Of a stretch of DNA of 46,871 nt, positions 23,316 through 32,998 are shown one piece after another. The number at the start of each line of letters is the position of its first letter. The first letter of the stretch is position 1. The notes under the pieces are model-generated. The model worked only from the letters and a program-made list of their open reading frames with translations, ran no database searches and was not told the origin of the DNA. The position numbers were made by a program, and so were the translations under genes. The stretch is from an uncultured Oscillibacter sp. (lineage in GTDB: Bacteria; Bacillota; Clostridia; Oscillospirales; Oscillospiraceae), in assembly GCA_945868085.1 (NCBI GenBank), contig CAMBKF010000014.1, positions 1 to 46,871 of the forward strand, read 5' to 3'.

Positions 23316-24068
23316 ATGAGCGGCCGAAACAGACGCAGACGCAGAAGAAGAAAGGGGAGCTTTTCCTTTTTATATAAGCTGCTGGTGTTTTTTGTCATCT
23401 GCGGCGCCATTGTGGCTGCTCTGGCCGTGTTTTTCAAGGTGGATACCATTGAGGTCACCGGCAACAGCCGTTATACTGCCCAGGAGATCGCCGACAGCGG
23501 CGGCATCCACGTGGGCGATAACCTGTTTCTTATCAATAAATTCAGCGCGGCGGAGGAGATCACCCGGAGCCTGCCCTACATTTCCAGCGTGCGTATCAGC
23601 CGCAAGCTGCCGGATACCCTCTGCATCCAGGTGGAGGAAAACGGTACCATCTGTGCCATTGAGCAGTCTGGCGGCGACTGGCTCCTGAGCGGCAGCGGCA
23701 AGCTGGTGGAGCAGGCCGCGGCGGGGGAGGACGTAACGCGCATCGTTGGTCTGACGCCGGTGGATCCCCAGGTGGGCATGCCTCTGCAGGTGCCTGCCGA
23801 GCAAGAATCCGCCAAGGAGAGCCTGCTGCAGCTGCTCCAGGCCCTGAACCAGAGGGACGCTCTCAGCCGCTGCCAGCAGATCAGCGTGGCCGACGCTGCG
23901 GTCATCACTCTGCGCTTTGACGGGCGGTTTGACGTGCTCCTGTCCCCGGATGATGATTTCGGCTATAAGCTGGATTGCCTTTTGGCCGTGGTGGATACCA
24001 AACTGGAGCAAAATGAGAAGGGGACCATCGACCTGACGCGCAAGGAAGTGCGTTTCATCCCCGGATAA
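23316..24068 (+). CDS. ftsQ: cell division protein FtsQ/DivIB
   Basis: This 250-residue bitopic division protein has a short, very basic cytoplasmic tail (RNRRRRRRRKGSF), one membrane helix (about 20-40) and a POTRA domain (about 42-112: VDTIEVTGNSRYTAQEIADS, then VGDNLFLINKFSA). A beta domain follows, ending in KEVRFIPG. FtsQ/DivIB binds FtsL and FtsB and regulates the septal synthase. Position between murA and ftsZ is the classical one, although ftsA, which many bacteria carry here, is absent. AGCAGAGG lies before its ATG. Confidence 0.92.
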   Translation: MSGRNRRRRRRRKGSFSFLYKLLVFFVICGAIVAALAVFFKVDTIEVTGNSRYTAQEIADSGGIHVGDNLFLINKFSAAEEITRSLPYISSVRISRKLPDTLCIQVEENGTICAIEQSGGDWLLSGSGKLVEQAAAGEDVTRIVGLTPVDPQVGMPLQVPAEQESAKESLLQLLQALNQRDALSRCQQISVADAAVITLRFDGRFDVLLSPDDDFGYKLDCLLAVVDTKLEQNEKGTIDLTRKEVRFIPG

Positions 24069-24095
24069 ACTTTTCGGGAAAATGCCGGGGAATAC

Positions 24096-24124
24096 TTGAC
24101 CCACAGGGGAAACTGTAATAGAAT
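24096..24124 (+). promoter_or_regulatory. ftsZ promoter
   Basis: TTGACC (24096-24101), 17 bp, TAGAAT (24119-24124), lying 87 bp before ftsZ in the 142-bp gap after ftsQ. It would let ftsZ be expressed independently of the upstream cluster. Confidence 0.65.
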
Positions 24125-24210
24125 AGAATTTGGTATAGCAGCAGCGAAACCATTCTTTAAACGGATGATAAAACTGCCATTTCGCATAATCTGCAGCAGG
24201 AGGAAAAGAC

Positions 24211-25323
<1,113 letters not shown>

Positions 25324-25351
25324 AGCAGATCGCTTCCATAATATCCAAGTG

Positions 25352-25385
25352 AAAAAACGACCGGCCACCAGGCCGGTCGTTTTTT
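25352..25385. terminator. bidirectional terminator between ftsZ and proA
   Basis: AAAAAACGACCGGCC (25352-25366) and GGCCGGTCGTTTTTT (25371-25385) form a perfect 15-bp stem with an ACCA loop. It serves the convergent ftsZ and proBA transcripts. Confidence 0.9.
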
Positions 25386-25404
25386 ATGGGGATGCGGCGA
25401 TAGA

Positions 25405-26661
25405 TCACCGGGTCTGCCCGGTGCCGCGGATGATGTATTTATAGGTGCTCAGCTCGTCCAGCCCCATGGGCCCCCGGGCGTGGAGCTTTTGGGTGGAGAT
25501 GCCCATTTCGCAGCCCAGGCCGAATTCGCCGCCGTCGGTGAAGCGGGTGGAGACATTGACATAGACGGCGGCGCTGTCCGTCTCGTCCACGAAGCGCTGG
25601 GCGTTTTCGGCGTTTTCCGTGACGATGGCCTCGCTGTGGCCGGTGGAGTGCTGCAGGATATGGGCGATGGCGGCGTCTACGCTGTCCACCACGGCCACCG
25701 CCAGAATATAATCCAGAAATTCCGTGTCAAAATCCCGGCCGCCGGCGGGAGTGCCGGGGATGATCTGCGCCGCCGCCGGGTCCAGGCGCAGTTCCACAGG
25801 GACCTGGCCCGCCGCCTGGCGGTCGTCCACCAGGGCTTTTTTCAGCATCGGGAGGAATTTTTCTGCCACGGCCCGGTGGACCAGGCAGACTTCCTCGGCA
25901 TTGCAGACGGAGGGACGGCTGGTCTTGGCGTTTACGATGATTTTTATGGCCTTGTCCAGGTCGGCGAATTCGTCCACATACACATGGCAGATGCCGGTGC
26001 CGGTCTCGATGCAGGGGACGGTGGCGTTTTCCACGCAGGCGCGGATGAGCCCCGCGCCGCCCCGGGGAATCAGCAGATCCACCAGCCCCTTGGCCCGCAT
26101 GAGCTGGTTGGCGCTTTCATGGCTGGTGTCCTCCAAAATGTTGAGAATGTCCGGGTTTCCGCCTGCGGCGGCGATGCCCTCCTTCAGGGCGGCGGTGATA
26201 GCCTTGGCGCTGCCGATGGCCTCCCGGCCGCTGCGCAGAACGCAGACATTGCCGCTCTTGATGGCCAGGGCCGCCGCGTCGGAGGTGACATTGGGGCGGC
26301 TTTCGTAGATGATGGCCACCAGGCCCAGGGGCACCTGCTTTTTATAGATGGTCATGCCGTTGGGGCGCCTGATCTCGCTGAGGATACGGCCCGTGTGGTC
26401 GGGCAGCCCGGCCACGGCGCATACGCCGTCGGCCATGGCGGCAATGCGGCCTTCATCCAGCCGCAGGCGGTCCAGCATCACGTCGGAAATTCTGCCCCGG
26501 GCGGCGTCTACATCCTGGGCATTGACGCGGAGAATGTCCTCCGTGTGCTGCCGGAGGCTCTCTGCCATGGCCAGGAGCAGGCGGCTTTTGTCCTCCGCCG
26601 TCAGGGTGTGCAGGCTGGTCCGGGCGGCGCGGGTGCGTCGGATGATTTCCATAGTCGTCAT
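25405..26661 (-). CDS. proA: gamma-glutamyl phosphate reductase
   Basis: ProA reduces L-glutamyl 5-phosphate to glutamate semialdehyde with NADPH, the second step of proline synthesis. The 418 residues are of family length, with the N-terminal [20 protein letters not shown], the cofactor region [36 protein letters not shown], and the catalytic cysteine in [15 protein letters not shown]. The C-terminus [20 protein letters not shown] is typical. proB lies directly upstream on the same strand with five bases between them, so both form one operon. Confidence 0.97.
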   Translation of the reverse strand: MTTMEIIRRTRAARTSLHTLTAEDKSRLLLAMAESLRQHTEDILRVNAQDVDAARGRISDVMLDRLRLDEGRIAAMADGVCAVAGLPDHTGRILSEIRRPNGMTIYKKQVPLGLVAIIYESRPNVTSDAAALAIKSGNVCVLRSGREAIGSAKAITAALKEGIAAAGGNPDILNILEDTSHESANQLMRAKGLVDLLIPRGGAGLIRACVENATVPCIETGTGICHVYVDEFADLDKAIKIIVNAKTSRPSVCNAEEVCLVHRAVAEKFLPMLKKALVDDRQAAGQVPVELRLDPAAAQIIPGTPAGGRDFDTEFLDYILAVAVVDSVDAAIAHILQHSTGHSEAIVTENAENAQRFVDETDSAAVYVNVSTRFTDGGEFGLGCEMGISTQKLHARGPMGLDELSTYKYIIRGTGQTR

Positions 26662-26666
26662 GGCGG

Positions 26667-27449
26667 TTATACCTTCTTTTTCAAAAATCTTGTGCCCACG
26701 GGCTTGCCCTGGGCAATGTCGTAGAGCAGCTCGGGCTTGTCGCCGTTGGCAATGACCATTTCGCAGCCCGCCTCGGTGGCGATGACGGCGGCGTTGAGCT
26801 TGGTGACCATGCCGCCGGAGCCCAGGGCGGAGCCGGTACCTCCGGCCAGGGCGTAAATGTGTTCGTCTACGTTCTCCACGGTGTGGATGATTTGTGCGCC
26901 GGGGTTTTGATGGGGGTCGCTGTCGTAGAGGCCGTCAATGTCCGACAGCAGCACCAGCAGATCCGCGCCGATGGACGCGGCCACGATAGCGGACAGGGTG
27001 TCGTTTTCGCCGATGGTGTTCTCCACGCCGATCTCGTCCGTGGCCACGGCGTCGTTTTCATTGATGACAGGCAGCGCGCCCAGCTCCAGCAGGCGGGTGA
27101 GGGTATTGCGCACATTGTGGCTGCGCTGGCCGTTTTTGATGTCCTCTCCGGTGAGCAGGAGCTGCGCCACCGTGTGATTATATTCGCCGAAAAGCTTGTC
27201 GTAGGTATAGATCAATTCGCACTGTCCCACAGCGGCGGCGGCCTGCTTGCCGGGCATATCCGCCGGCCGGCCCGGCAGATTCAGCTTGCCTACGCCCATG
27301 CCAATGGCGCCGGAGGAGACGAGGATGATCTCGTGTCCTGCATTTTTCAGATCGCTGAGCACCTTGCACAGCTTTTCAATGCGCTGGATATTCAGCCGGC
27401 CCGTGGCGTGGGTCAGGGTGGATGTGCCTACTTTTACGGTGATCCTCAT
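26667..27449 (-). CDS. proB: glutamate 5-kinase, short form without PUA domain
   Basis: ProB phosphorylates glutamate, the first and feedback-controlled step of proline synthesis. The 260 residues form a single amino acid kinase domain: [20 protein letters not shown] at the start, [31 protein letters not shown] and [15 protein letters not shown]. The E. coli enzyme (367 residues) adds a C-terminal PUA domain; this protein ends right after the kinase fold, as in many Clostridia. The start at 27449 has AAAGAGG nine bases upstream and gives the usual N-terminus. Confidence 0.96.
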   Translation of the reverse strand: MRITVKVGTSTLTHATGRLNIQRIEKLCKVLSDLKNAGHEIILVSSGAIGMGVGKLNLPGRPADMPGKQAAAAVGQCELIYTYDKLFGEYNHTVAQLLLTGEDIKNGQRSHNVRNTLTRLLELGALPVINENDAVATDEIGVENTIGENDTLSAIVAASIGADLLVLLSDIDGLYDSDPHQNPGAQIIHTVENVDEHIYALAGGTGSALGSGGMVTKLNAAVIATEAGCEMVIANGDKPELLYDIAQGKPVGTRFLKKKV

Positions 27450-27490
27450 GGCGTGAAACCTCTTTCCCATTGGGTGAATAGATGCACTAT

Positions 27491-27519
27491 ATTATACTGT
27501 GTCTTTCTCCGAAAAGCAA
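27491..27519 (-). promoter_or_regulatory. proBA promoter
   Basis: On the minus strand TTGCTT (27519-27514), 17 bp, TATAAT (27496-27491). The leader is only about 40 bases, so there is no room for a proline T-box. The remaining gap 27520-27729 holds an AT-rich hairpin (AAAATATCC/GGATATTTT, about 27566-27593) and the unrecognised spoIVB promoter. Confidence 0.65.
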
Positions 27520-27729
27520 TATCCCCGCGGGCCCGAAGGGGGAGGGCGTGTGGAATTTTCTTGAAAAATATCCAAATTTATACGGATATTTTACATTGCG
27601 GGGATCATGCGGTCTCACAGAAAATTGCGTCACATTCTCCTATAATTGCCGCTCATTTTTTTATTTTCTCCGCACAAAGTAAAGCATGTCGTCGGCGACA
27701 AGAAAAATGAAAAAGCGAGGGGTGGCTGC

Positions 27730-28755
27730 ATGTATGAAAGCAAAAGCAAATCCCTTTGGCGGCGTGCGGCGGCACTGTGCGCGGCGGCTGTGCTGGCGCT
27801 TACAGCCTGCGTGCAGGGCGCATACGCCCAGGAGAGAACCGTGATCCCCCTGGGCCAGGCGGTGGGCATCAAGCTCTTTGCCAACGGTGTTCTGGTGGTG
27901 GATGTGTCCGCCCTGGAGGGCGTGGGCGGGAAGAGTCCCGCCCAAAAATGCGGCATCCGGGAGGGCGACCTGCTTCTGACCTTTAATGGCGAAAAGATCA
28001 CCTCCACGGAGCATTTGCAGGAGCTTCTCCGGCAAAACGGCACGCAGCCGGCCCAGCTGGAGCTTCAGCGGGGCCAGGAGAATCAGACCGTGGAGATCAC
28101 ACCCGTCTGCGGCGATGACGGCAGCGTGCGCCTGGGCGCGTGGATCCGGGACAGCATGGCCGGCATCGGCACCATGACCTATTATGATCCCGAGAGCGGC
28201 AGCTTTGGCGCCCTGGGCCACGGCATCACCGATGTGGACACGGCCCAGCTCATGAGCCTGGGCTCCGGCTCCATTATGGAGACCACCGTGAAGGCGGTGA
28301 AGAAAGGCGAGAAGGGCGAGCCCGGCGAGCTCAAGGGTGATTTTTCCGTGCAGCGGGATGTAGGCACGGTGACGGTGAACAGTGACGGCGGCATTTTCGG
28401 CACCGTGTCCGACAGCAGCTTTCCTGCTGAGGGCCAGGCAGTGCCCGTAGCCGCGGCGGAGGAAGTGACCCCCGGCCGGGCTGTGATCCGCGCCACCATC
28501 AGCGGCGACGAGATCCGGGAGTACGAGGTGCAGATCGTCAAGGTCTATCACGATGAGGATACTACCCGCAACCTGCTCCTGCGCATCACCGATCCGGAGC
28601 TGCTGCAGACCACCGGCGGCATCGTCCAGGGCATGAGCGGCAGTCCCATTCTGCAGAACGGCAAGCTGGTGGGCGCGGTGACCCATGTGATGATCAATGA
28701 TCCCGCCCAGGGCTACGGCATTTTCGCGGAGATTATGCTGACCCGGGCCGGATAA
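27730..28755 (+). CDS. spoIVB: SpoIVB peptidase
   Basis: SpoIVB is the forespore-secreted serine peptidase (family S55) that cleaves SpoIVFA and so triggers pro-sigma-K processing in the mother cell. The 341 residues show an N-terminal signal or anchor helix (about 12-32), a PDZ domain (about 50-110; KCGIREGDLLLTFNGEKI) and the peptidase domain. Catalytic candidates are the histidine in FGALGHGITDVDT, the aspartate in RITDPELLQTTGG and Ser303 in GMSGSPI. The start at 27730 has GAGGGG upstream. In B. subtilis spo0A follows spoIVB; here a small Cys-rich protein gene follows instead. Confidence 0.93.
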   Translation: MYESKSKSLWRRAAALCAAAVLALTACVQGAYAQERTVIPLGQAVGIKLFANGVLVVDVSALEGVGGKSPAQKCGIREGDLLLTFNGEKITSTEHLQELLRQNGTQPAQLELQRGQENQTVEITPVCGDDGSVRLGAWIRDSMAGIGTMTYYDPESGSFGALGHGITDVDTAQLMSLGSGSIMETTVKAVKKGEKGEPGELKGDFSVQRDVGTVTVNSDGGIFGTVSDSSFPAEGQAVPVAAAEEVTPGRAVIRATISGDEIREYEVQIVKVYHDEDTTRNLLLRITDPELLQTTGGIVQGMSGSPILQNGKLVGAVTHVMINDPAQGYGIFAEIMLTRAG

Positions 28756-28768
28756 GGGGCGAATAGAG

Positions 28769-28981
28769 ATGAGATCGATTTTGATTCGGGATACTACCCG
28801 GGAAGAGCGCGAACAGATCGTCCGGCAAGGCTTGGCCGCCTGCGGCAGCAGCTGTGAGGGCTGCAATGGCTGTGACAATCTGGGCGGCGGCCGGGTGGAT
28901 GCCATCTATCAGCCGTATATCGACGGGGAAAAGGAACTGTCCGAGATCAACGCCGAGTACCGCCGCGGCCTGGTGCGGTAA
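28769..28981 (+). CDS. 70-residue protein with a four-cysteine motif, unknown function
   Basis: A small soluble protein lying 13 bp after spoIVB. Its centre is C25-x3-C29-x2-C32-x2-C35 (CGSSCEGCNGC), preceded by a basic and acidic helix (REEREQIVRQGL) and followed by VDAIYQPYIDGEKELSEINA. The closely spaced cysteines could bind zinc, iron or an iron-sulfur cluster. I do not recognise a named family. It probably shares the spoIVB transcript, hinting at forespore expression, but this is inference. Confidence 0.7.
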   Translation: MRSILIRDTTREEREQIVRQGLAACGSSCEGCNGCDNLGGGRVDAIYQPYIDGEKELSEINAEYRRGLVR

Positions 28982-28990
28982 GCGGTAAAA

Positions 28991-29023
28991 ATCAAGACCT
29001 CCGGCCCGGCCGGAGGTCTTGAT
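28991..29023 (-). terminator. 14-bp perfect stem; T-tract only on the minus side
   Basis: ATCAAGACCTCCGG (28991-29004), loop CCCGG, CCGGAGGTCTTGAT (29010-29023). A T5 run follows on the minus strand, whereas on the plus strand the stem is followed by TCAGCTTGCC. It probably still ends the spoIVB transcript, but its polarity is opposite to the flanking genes. Confidence 0.55.
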
Positions 29024-29044
29024 TCAGCTTGCCAAAAAGCCTCG

Positions 29045-29073
29045 TTGACAGAAATGACCCCGTAGGGTACAAT
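29045..29073 (+). promoter_or_regulatory. promoter of the cyclic-nucleotide-domain gene
   Basis: TTGACA (29045-29050), 17 bp, TACAAT (29068-29073): a full consensus -35 and a good -10. Confidence 0.75.
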
Positions 29074-29102
29074 GAAAAAAACCAATGAAGGGAGCGAAAC
29101 CG

Positions 29103-29594
29103 ATGATACAAGGTGAGGAAAGAAAGTTTAAGAAGGGGCAGATCATACTCAAGGAAAAGAGCTTTGAACTGGCCATCTACGATGTCATGCTGGGCCGGGT
29201 AGGCGTGTATATGAACTACGGCACGCCGGAGGAGCGCCTGGTGGTGGAGATCGAGGCGGGGGATTTTCTCAATGTCATCAGTTTCCTGGAGACCAGGCCC
29301 CGCAACACCACCGCCGTGGCCCTGGAGCCCACGGTGGTCAAGGTCATCACCCACGACAATTTCAGTACATTTTTCCGGGATAATCCCGCCAAGATCATGA
29401 GCCTGCTGGAGCATATGTCCGCCCGGATGCGCGCCCTGCAGCGGGCCTACATCCGGGCCTGCCACGCCCTGGAGAAGTATGCCGATACCGATAAGATCAA
29501 GCAGGATAACGGCGAGTGGTACGCCGAGCACAGCCATACCTACCAGTTCTGGGCCGATATGTTCTTCGGCGGTGCGGAGCATAATAAGAAGTGA
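29103..29594 (+). CDS. single cyclic-nucleotide-binding-like domain protein (no HTH)
   Basis: The 163 residues look like the beta-roll sensor domain of CRP/FNR proteins: FKKGQIILKEKSFELAIYDV, VGVYMNYGTPEERLVVEIEA, GDFLNVISFLETRPRNTTAV. A helix resembling the CRP dimerisation helix follows (NPAKIMSLLEHMSARMRALQ). The C-terminal DNA-binding helix-turn-helix of CRP is absent; instead the protein ends with an aromatic tail (YAEHSHTYQFWADMFFGG). It may act through protein contacts. The canonical phosphate-binding R-x-x-S of true cAMP binders is not visible, so the ligand is unknown. It has its own strong promoter and may run on into the purine nucleoside phosphorylase gene 21 bp later. Confidence 0.75.
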   Translation: MIQGEERKFKKGQIILKEKSFELAIYDVMLGRVGVYMNYGTPEERLVVEIEAGDFLNVISFLETRPRNTTAVALEPTVVKVITHDNFSTFFRDNPAKIMSLLEHMSARMRALQRAYIRACHALEKYADTDKIKQDNGEWYAEHSHTYQFWADMFFGGAEHNKK

Positions 29595-29615
29595 CCCGGC
29601 GAAAGGAGTAGCGCA

Positions 29616-30437
29616 ATGGACGGATTCTATGAAAAGGTGCAGCAGTCAGCAGAGTATATCCTGCGTCACAGCACCCTGCGGCCTGCCTGCGGCATTGTCC
29701 TGGGCAGCGGCCTGGGCGGCCTGGTGGACCGGATGACGGACAAGACCGTTATCCCCTATGCCGATATTCCCCATTTTCCCCGCTCCACCGTGGCGGGCCA
29801 CGCGGGCAACCTGGTCATCGGCCGCCTGGCCGGGCAGACCGTGGCCGCCCTCCAGGGCCGGTTCCACTATTACGAGGGCTTTTCCATGCGGGAGGTCACC
29901 TATCCCGTGTATGTGCTCAAGCTGCTGGGGGTCAGGGCTTTGGTCATCACCAATGCCTGCGGCGGCATTGACCGCGGCCTGGCATCGGGAGATCTGATGC
30001 TTTTGTCGGATTATATCAATATGCTGGGCAATAATTCTCTCATAGGCCCCAATGACGAGCGCTTCGGCCCCCGCTTCCCGGATATGACCGAGGCCTACTC
30101 CCTGCGCCTGCGGGCGCTGGCCAAGTCTGCCGCCGCCGAACTGGGAATATCCTGCAAGGAGGGGGTCTACGCCATCTTCTCCGGCCCCTGCTATGAGACC
30201 GCCGCCGAGATCCGGGCCTACCGGGCCCTGGGGGCGGATGCCATCGGCATGTCCACCGTGCCGGAGACCATCGCCGCCAACTACCTGGGGCTGGAGGTGC
30301 TGGGCATCGCCTGCATCACCAACATGGCCACCGGCATTGCGGAGAGGAAGCATTCCCATGAGGAGGTCCTGGCCGTAGCCGACCGGGCCAGCGCGGACCT
30401 GTGCCGCCTGGCAGAGCGGGTCATCGAAAAGCTGTAA
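29616..30437 (+). CDS. purine nucleoside phosphorylase
   Basis: It cleaves purine (deoxy)nucleosides with phosphate to the base and pentose 1-phosphate. The 273 residues are of the trimeric PNP class: GIVLGSGLGGLVDRM at the start (phosphate loop), HFPRSTVAGHAGNLVIGRL, LQGRFHYYEGFSMREVTYPV, then GPCYETAAEIRAYRALGADA and IGMSTVPETIAANYLGLEVL. These are all hallmarks of inosine-guanosine phosphorylases rather than the hexameric DeoD type. GAAAGGAG lies before the ATG. It ends at a bidirectional terminator shared with the convergent LysR gene. The role is purine salvage. Confidence 0.94.
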   Translation: MDGFYEKVQQSAEYILRHSTLRPACGIVLGSGLGGLVDRMTDKTVIPYADIPHFPRSTVAGHAGNLVIGRLAGQTVAALQGRFHYYEGFSMREVTYPVYVLKLLGVRALVITNACGGIDRGLASGDLMLLSDYINMLGNNSLIGPNDERFGPRFPDMTEAYSLRLRALAKSAAAELGISCKEGVYAIFSGPCYETAAEIRAYRALGADAIGMSTVPETIAANYLGLEVLGIACITNMATGIAERKHSHEEVLAVADRASADLCRLAERVIEKL

Positions 30438-30452
30438 ATCCATTTATATGGC

Positions 30453-30486
30453 AAAAAAGGCCGCCCCTCCGGGCGGCCTTCTTCTA
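30453..30486. terminator. bidirectional terminator
   Basis: AAGGCCGCCC (30457-30466), CTCC, GGGCGGCCTT (30471-30480), with A6 before and a T-rich stretch after. Confidence 0.85.
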
Positions 30487-31404
30487 TTAAACCGTATGAT
30501 AGTATCCCTGCACAAAGGTCAAAAACTGCTTCTCTGCGGTGCTGGGGGTCATGCCCTGCCGGTGCGCCAGATAGATGGTCCGCTGCAGTCCCGTCTCGTC
30601 CATGGGGAACACCAACACCCGGCCTTCCTGCTGCTCCCGCTTCACGGACAGGGCCGACAGCACCGATACGCCGGCGCCTTGGGCCACCATGCGCTTGATG
30701 GCCTCGGGATCCTCCAGCCGGGCCACAATGTGCAGCCGGCCGGTGTCATAGCCCATGCGGGCCATGTATTGCTGTAGCGTCCGATCGGTGCCGGAGCCCT
30801 GCTCTCGGGCGATGGTCGGCTCGCCCAGTAGATCCAGCCCCCGGGCGCCCCGCCGATGCGCCGCCTGATAGTGGGGCGTATTGGGCGTCACCATCACCAT
30901 CTCATCCCGCAGCAGGGGATAGTAGACCATGCTGTCCGTGTCCATCCGGGAGCCCACAAAGCCCATGCGGATCTGGCCGTTTTGCAGCAGCCGGTGGATC
31001 TGGGCCGAGTCCCCATGGCGCAGCTCGCAGCGGTATTGGGGATGCTTTTGGCAAAAGGCGGCCATGAGCTCCGGCAGCATGTACTGCCCCGGCACAGTGG
31101 ATGCCCCCAGCAAAAGCGGCAGGGAGGCCAGCCGCCGGGGATCTCCTGCGGCGTCCGCCAGGGCCTGGCACTGGGTCAGGATCTTCTTGGCCAGGGGATA
31201 GAGCCTCTGGCCGTCCTCCGTCAGGGTCACGCCGCCCTGGCCTCTGCGCAGCAGCAGCGTCACGCCCAGGCTCTGCTCCAGGGAGCGCAGATGGGTGCTG
31301 GCGGTGGATTGCGTCAGATGCAGCTGCTCGGCGGCCCGGGTCAGACTTTCCTGCTCCGTAGCCGCTGTGAACACCTCCAGCTGCCGCAGCGTGTATTCGA
31401 TCAT
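30487..31404 (-). CDS. LysR-family regulator divergent from yedE
   Basis: The 305 residues have a winged helix-turn-helix (MIEYTLRQLEVFTAATEQES, then LTRAAEQLHLTQSTASTHLR) and an effector domain (about 90-300). The HTH sequence resembles the CysB/CbbR side of the family, whose members sense sulfur or carbon metabolites. GGAGGGGAGG lies before its ATG. The gene is divergent from the yedE-tusA-DUF3343 operon, and the 200-bp gap holds promoters for both directions, so it probably controls that operon. The effector is unknown; a sulfur or selenium compound would fit the neighbours. Confidence 0.9.
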   Translation of the reverse strand: MIEYTLRQLEVFTAATEQESLTRAAEQLHLTQSTASTHLRSLEQSLGVTLLLRRGQGGVTLTEDGQRLYPLAKKILTQCQALADAAGDPRRLASLPLLLGASTVPGQYMLPELMAAFCQKHPQYRCELRHGDSAQIHRLLQNGQIRMGFVGSRMDTDSMVYYPLLRDEMVMVTPNTPHYQAAHRRGARGLDLLGEPTIAREQGSGTDRTLQQYMARMGYDTGRLHIVARLEDPEAIKRMVAQGAGVSVLSALSVKREQQEGRVLVFPMDETGLQRTIYLAHRQGMTPSTAEKQFLTFVQGYYHTV

Positions 31405-31436
31405 GGGCCATGGCCTCCCCTCCGGACTTTGGTCAT

Positions 31437-31465
31437 ATTATACAAAAATCGTTATTTCCTGTCAA
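31437..31465 (-). promoter_or_regulatory. consensus promoter of the lysR gene
   Basis: On the minus strand TTGACA (31465-31460), 17 bp, TATAAT (31442-31437), an exact sigma-A consensus. Confidence 0.8.
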
Positions 31466-31532
31466 GATGAACGGATTTTCTCCCCATTGATGGAAGAAAT
31501 GAATAATTGAAAAAATTCATGGAAAAAGACCG

Positions 31533-31562
31533 TTGGACGGGGGAAAAACCGGCCTATATAAT
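31533..31562 (+). promoter_or_regulatory. promoter of the yedE operon
   Basis: TTGGAC (31533-31538), 18 bp, TATAAT (31557-31562), 45 bp before the yedE start. The AT-rich DNA between it and the leftward promoter (31466-31532) is the likely LysR-binding region. Confidence 0.65.
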
Positions 31563-31607
31563 AAAATTTGTAAATTTCCCATAAACAGAGAAAGGATCCT
31601 TCACATT

Positions 31608-32717
31608 ATGAAAAGGTTTTTCAAGGAAAACTGGCTGGTGATCGTCACGGGTATCGTAGTGGGCGTGGCCGCCCTGCTGCTGCAGGCCCTGGGCAACCCC
31701 AAGAATATGGGCTTCTGCATCGCCTGCTTTGAGCGTGACATCGTGGGCGCCGTAGGCCTGCACAGTGCCGAGGCCGTGCAGTATGTCCGCCCCGAGATCA
31801 TCGGCATCGTCCTGGGCTCCTGCATCATGGCCCTCATCGGCAAAGAGTTCCGTGCCCAGGCCGGTTCCTCTCCCGCCACCCGCTTCGCCGTGGGCGCGCT
31901 GGTGATGATCGGCGCCCTGGTGTTTTTGGGCTGCCCGCTGCGCATGCTGCTGCGTATGGGCGGCGGCGACCTCAACGCCTTCGTGGGCCTGCTGGGTTTC
32001 GTCATCGGCGCATTGGTGGGCACCATCTTCCTCAAGAAGGGCTTCAACCTGGGCCGGGCCTATCAGGCCAAGAAGACCGAGGGCTTCGTGCTGCCGGTGA
32101 TCATGCTGGTGCTGTTCGCCCTGGCTTTGCTGGTCCCCAGCCTGTTCCACGTCTCCGAGAAGGGCCCCGGCTCCATGCACGCTCCCGTGCTGGTGGCTTT
32201 CGCCGTGGCTCTGGTGGTGGGTGCCCTGGCCCAGCGTTCCCGTCTGTGCATGGCCGGCGGCGTGCGTGATACCCTCATGCTGAAGGATCCCCACCTGCTC
32301 TGGGGCTCCGTGGCCATCTTTGTGGTGGTGCTGGTGGGCAATATCATCCTCGGCAACTTCACCGCGTTCTCCTTCCTGTCCCAGCCCATCGCCCACTCCA
32401 ATCACCTTTGGAACCTGCTGGGCATGGTCATCGTCGGCTGGGGCTCCGTGCTCCTGGGCGGCTGCCCCCTGCGTCAGCTGGTGCTGGCCGGTTCCGGCAA
32501 TGGCGACAGCGCCGTTACCGTCCTGGGCATGATGGCCGGTGCGGCCCTGGCCCACAACCTGAAGCTGGCCAGCGGCGCCGATCCCGGCCTCAATGAGTCC
32601 GGCGAGTATGTCAAGTACGCCGTCACCACCAATGCCAAGGTGGCCGTGGCTATGGCCCTGGTGGTGCTGCTGGTGGTCTCCCTGTGCAATGTCATGCGCA
32701 AGAAGAAGGAGGCATAA
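31608..32717 (+). CDS. yedE: YedE/YeeE-family membrane protein (selenium or thiosulfate transport)
   Basis: This 369-residue polytopic protein has about ten helices in two similar halves. Each half carries the YeeE-type motif G-C-P-L-R: FLGCPLRMLLR with Cys109 and GGCPLRQLVLAG with Cys286. Extra cysteines are at 37 and 40 (CIAC) and 214. In the thiosulfate importer YeeE (TsuA) conserved cysteines line the path and pass the sulfur compound along. The YedE variant next to a TusA-like gene is linked to selenium metabolism in many anaerobes. AAAGGA lies before the ATG. Selenium versus sulfur cannot be settled from the sequence. Confidence 0.88.
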   Translation: MKRFFKENWLVIVTGIVVGVAALLLQALGNPKNMGFCIACFERDIVGAVGLHSAEAVQYVRPEIIGIVLGSCIMALIGKEFRAQAGSSPATRFAVGALVMIGALVFLGCPLRMLLRMGGGDLNAFVGLLGFVIGALVGTIFLKKGFNLGRAYQAKKTEGFVLPVIMLVLFALALLVPSLFHVSEKGPGSMHAPVLVAFAVALVVGALAQRSRLCMAGGVRDTLMLKDPHLLWGSVAIFVVVLVGNIILGNFTAFSFLSQPIAHSNHLWNLLGMVIVGWGSVLLGGCPLRQLVLAGSGNGDSAVTVLGMMAGAALAHNLKLASGADPGLNESGEYVKYAVTTNAKVAVAMALVVLLVVSLCNVMRKKKEA

Positions 32718-32718
32718 T

Positions 32719-32931
32719 ATGGCAACGGTAGACGCAAGAGGCTATTCCTGCCCGGTCCCCCTGCTGATGGTGCAGGAGGAGATCAAAAAGACCGACCCCG
32801 CGGAGCTGGAGGTGCTCATCGACGCCCCTTGCGCCGTGGAAAACATCCAGCGCTTTGCCTATCACAACGGCTATGCGTTCCAGGCCGAGGAAAACGGCGA
32901 TGAGTGGACGCTGAAGCTGACCAAGAAATAA
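32719..32931 (+). CDS. TusA/YedF-like sulfur carrier protein
   Basis: This 70-residue protein starts one base after the yedE stop with AGAAGGAGG upstream. The N-terminus VDARGYSCPVPLLMVQEEIK holds the family's C-P-x-P motif (Cys11), where persulfide or selenosulfide is carried. TusA proteins receive sulfur from a cysteine desulfurase and hand it on; YedF-type members accompany YedE. No desulfurase gene is in this window. The protein has only the small alpha-beta domain, without the second domain found in longer YedF proteins. Confidence 0.9.
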   Translation: MATVDARGYSCPVPLLMVQEEIKKTDPAELEVLIDAPCAVENIQRFAYHNGYAFQAEENGDEWTLKLTKK

Positions 32932-32944
32932 GACCCATCCCGGC

Positions 32945-32972
32945 GCCCCTGCCCGGTTTTCCCGGGCAGGGG
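32945..32972 (+). other. GC-rich hairpin between the tusA-like and DUF3343 genes
   Basis: CCCCTGCCCGG and CCGGGCAGGGG form an 11-bp stem around a T-rich loop, with no T-run after it. It is probably a transcript-processing or stability element rather than a terminator. Confidence 0.5.
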
Positions 32973-32998
32973 AATTGCCATGTCCTGGAGAGAAACAA

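Noticed and set aside
27450-27729. Possible T-box leader for proline genes
   Set aside because: The proB promoter leaves a leader of about 40 bases and no T-box motif is visible.
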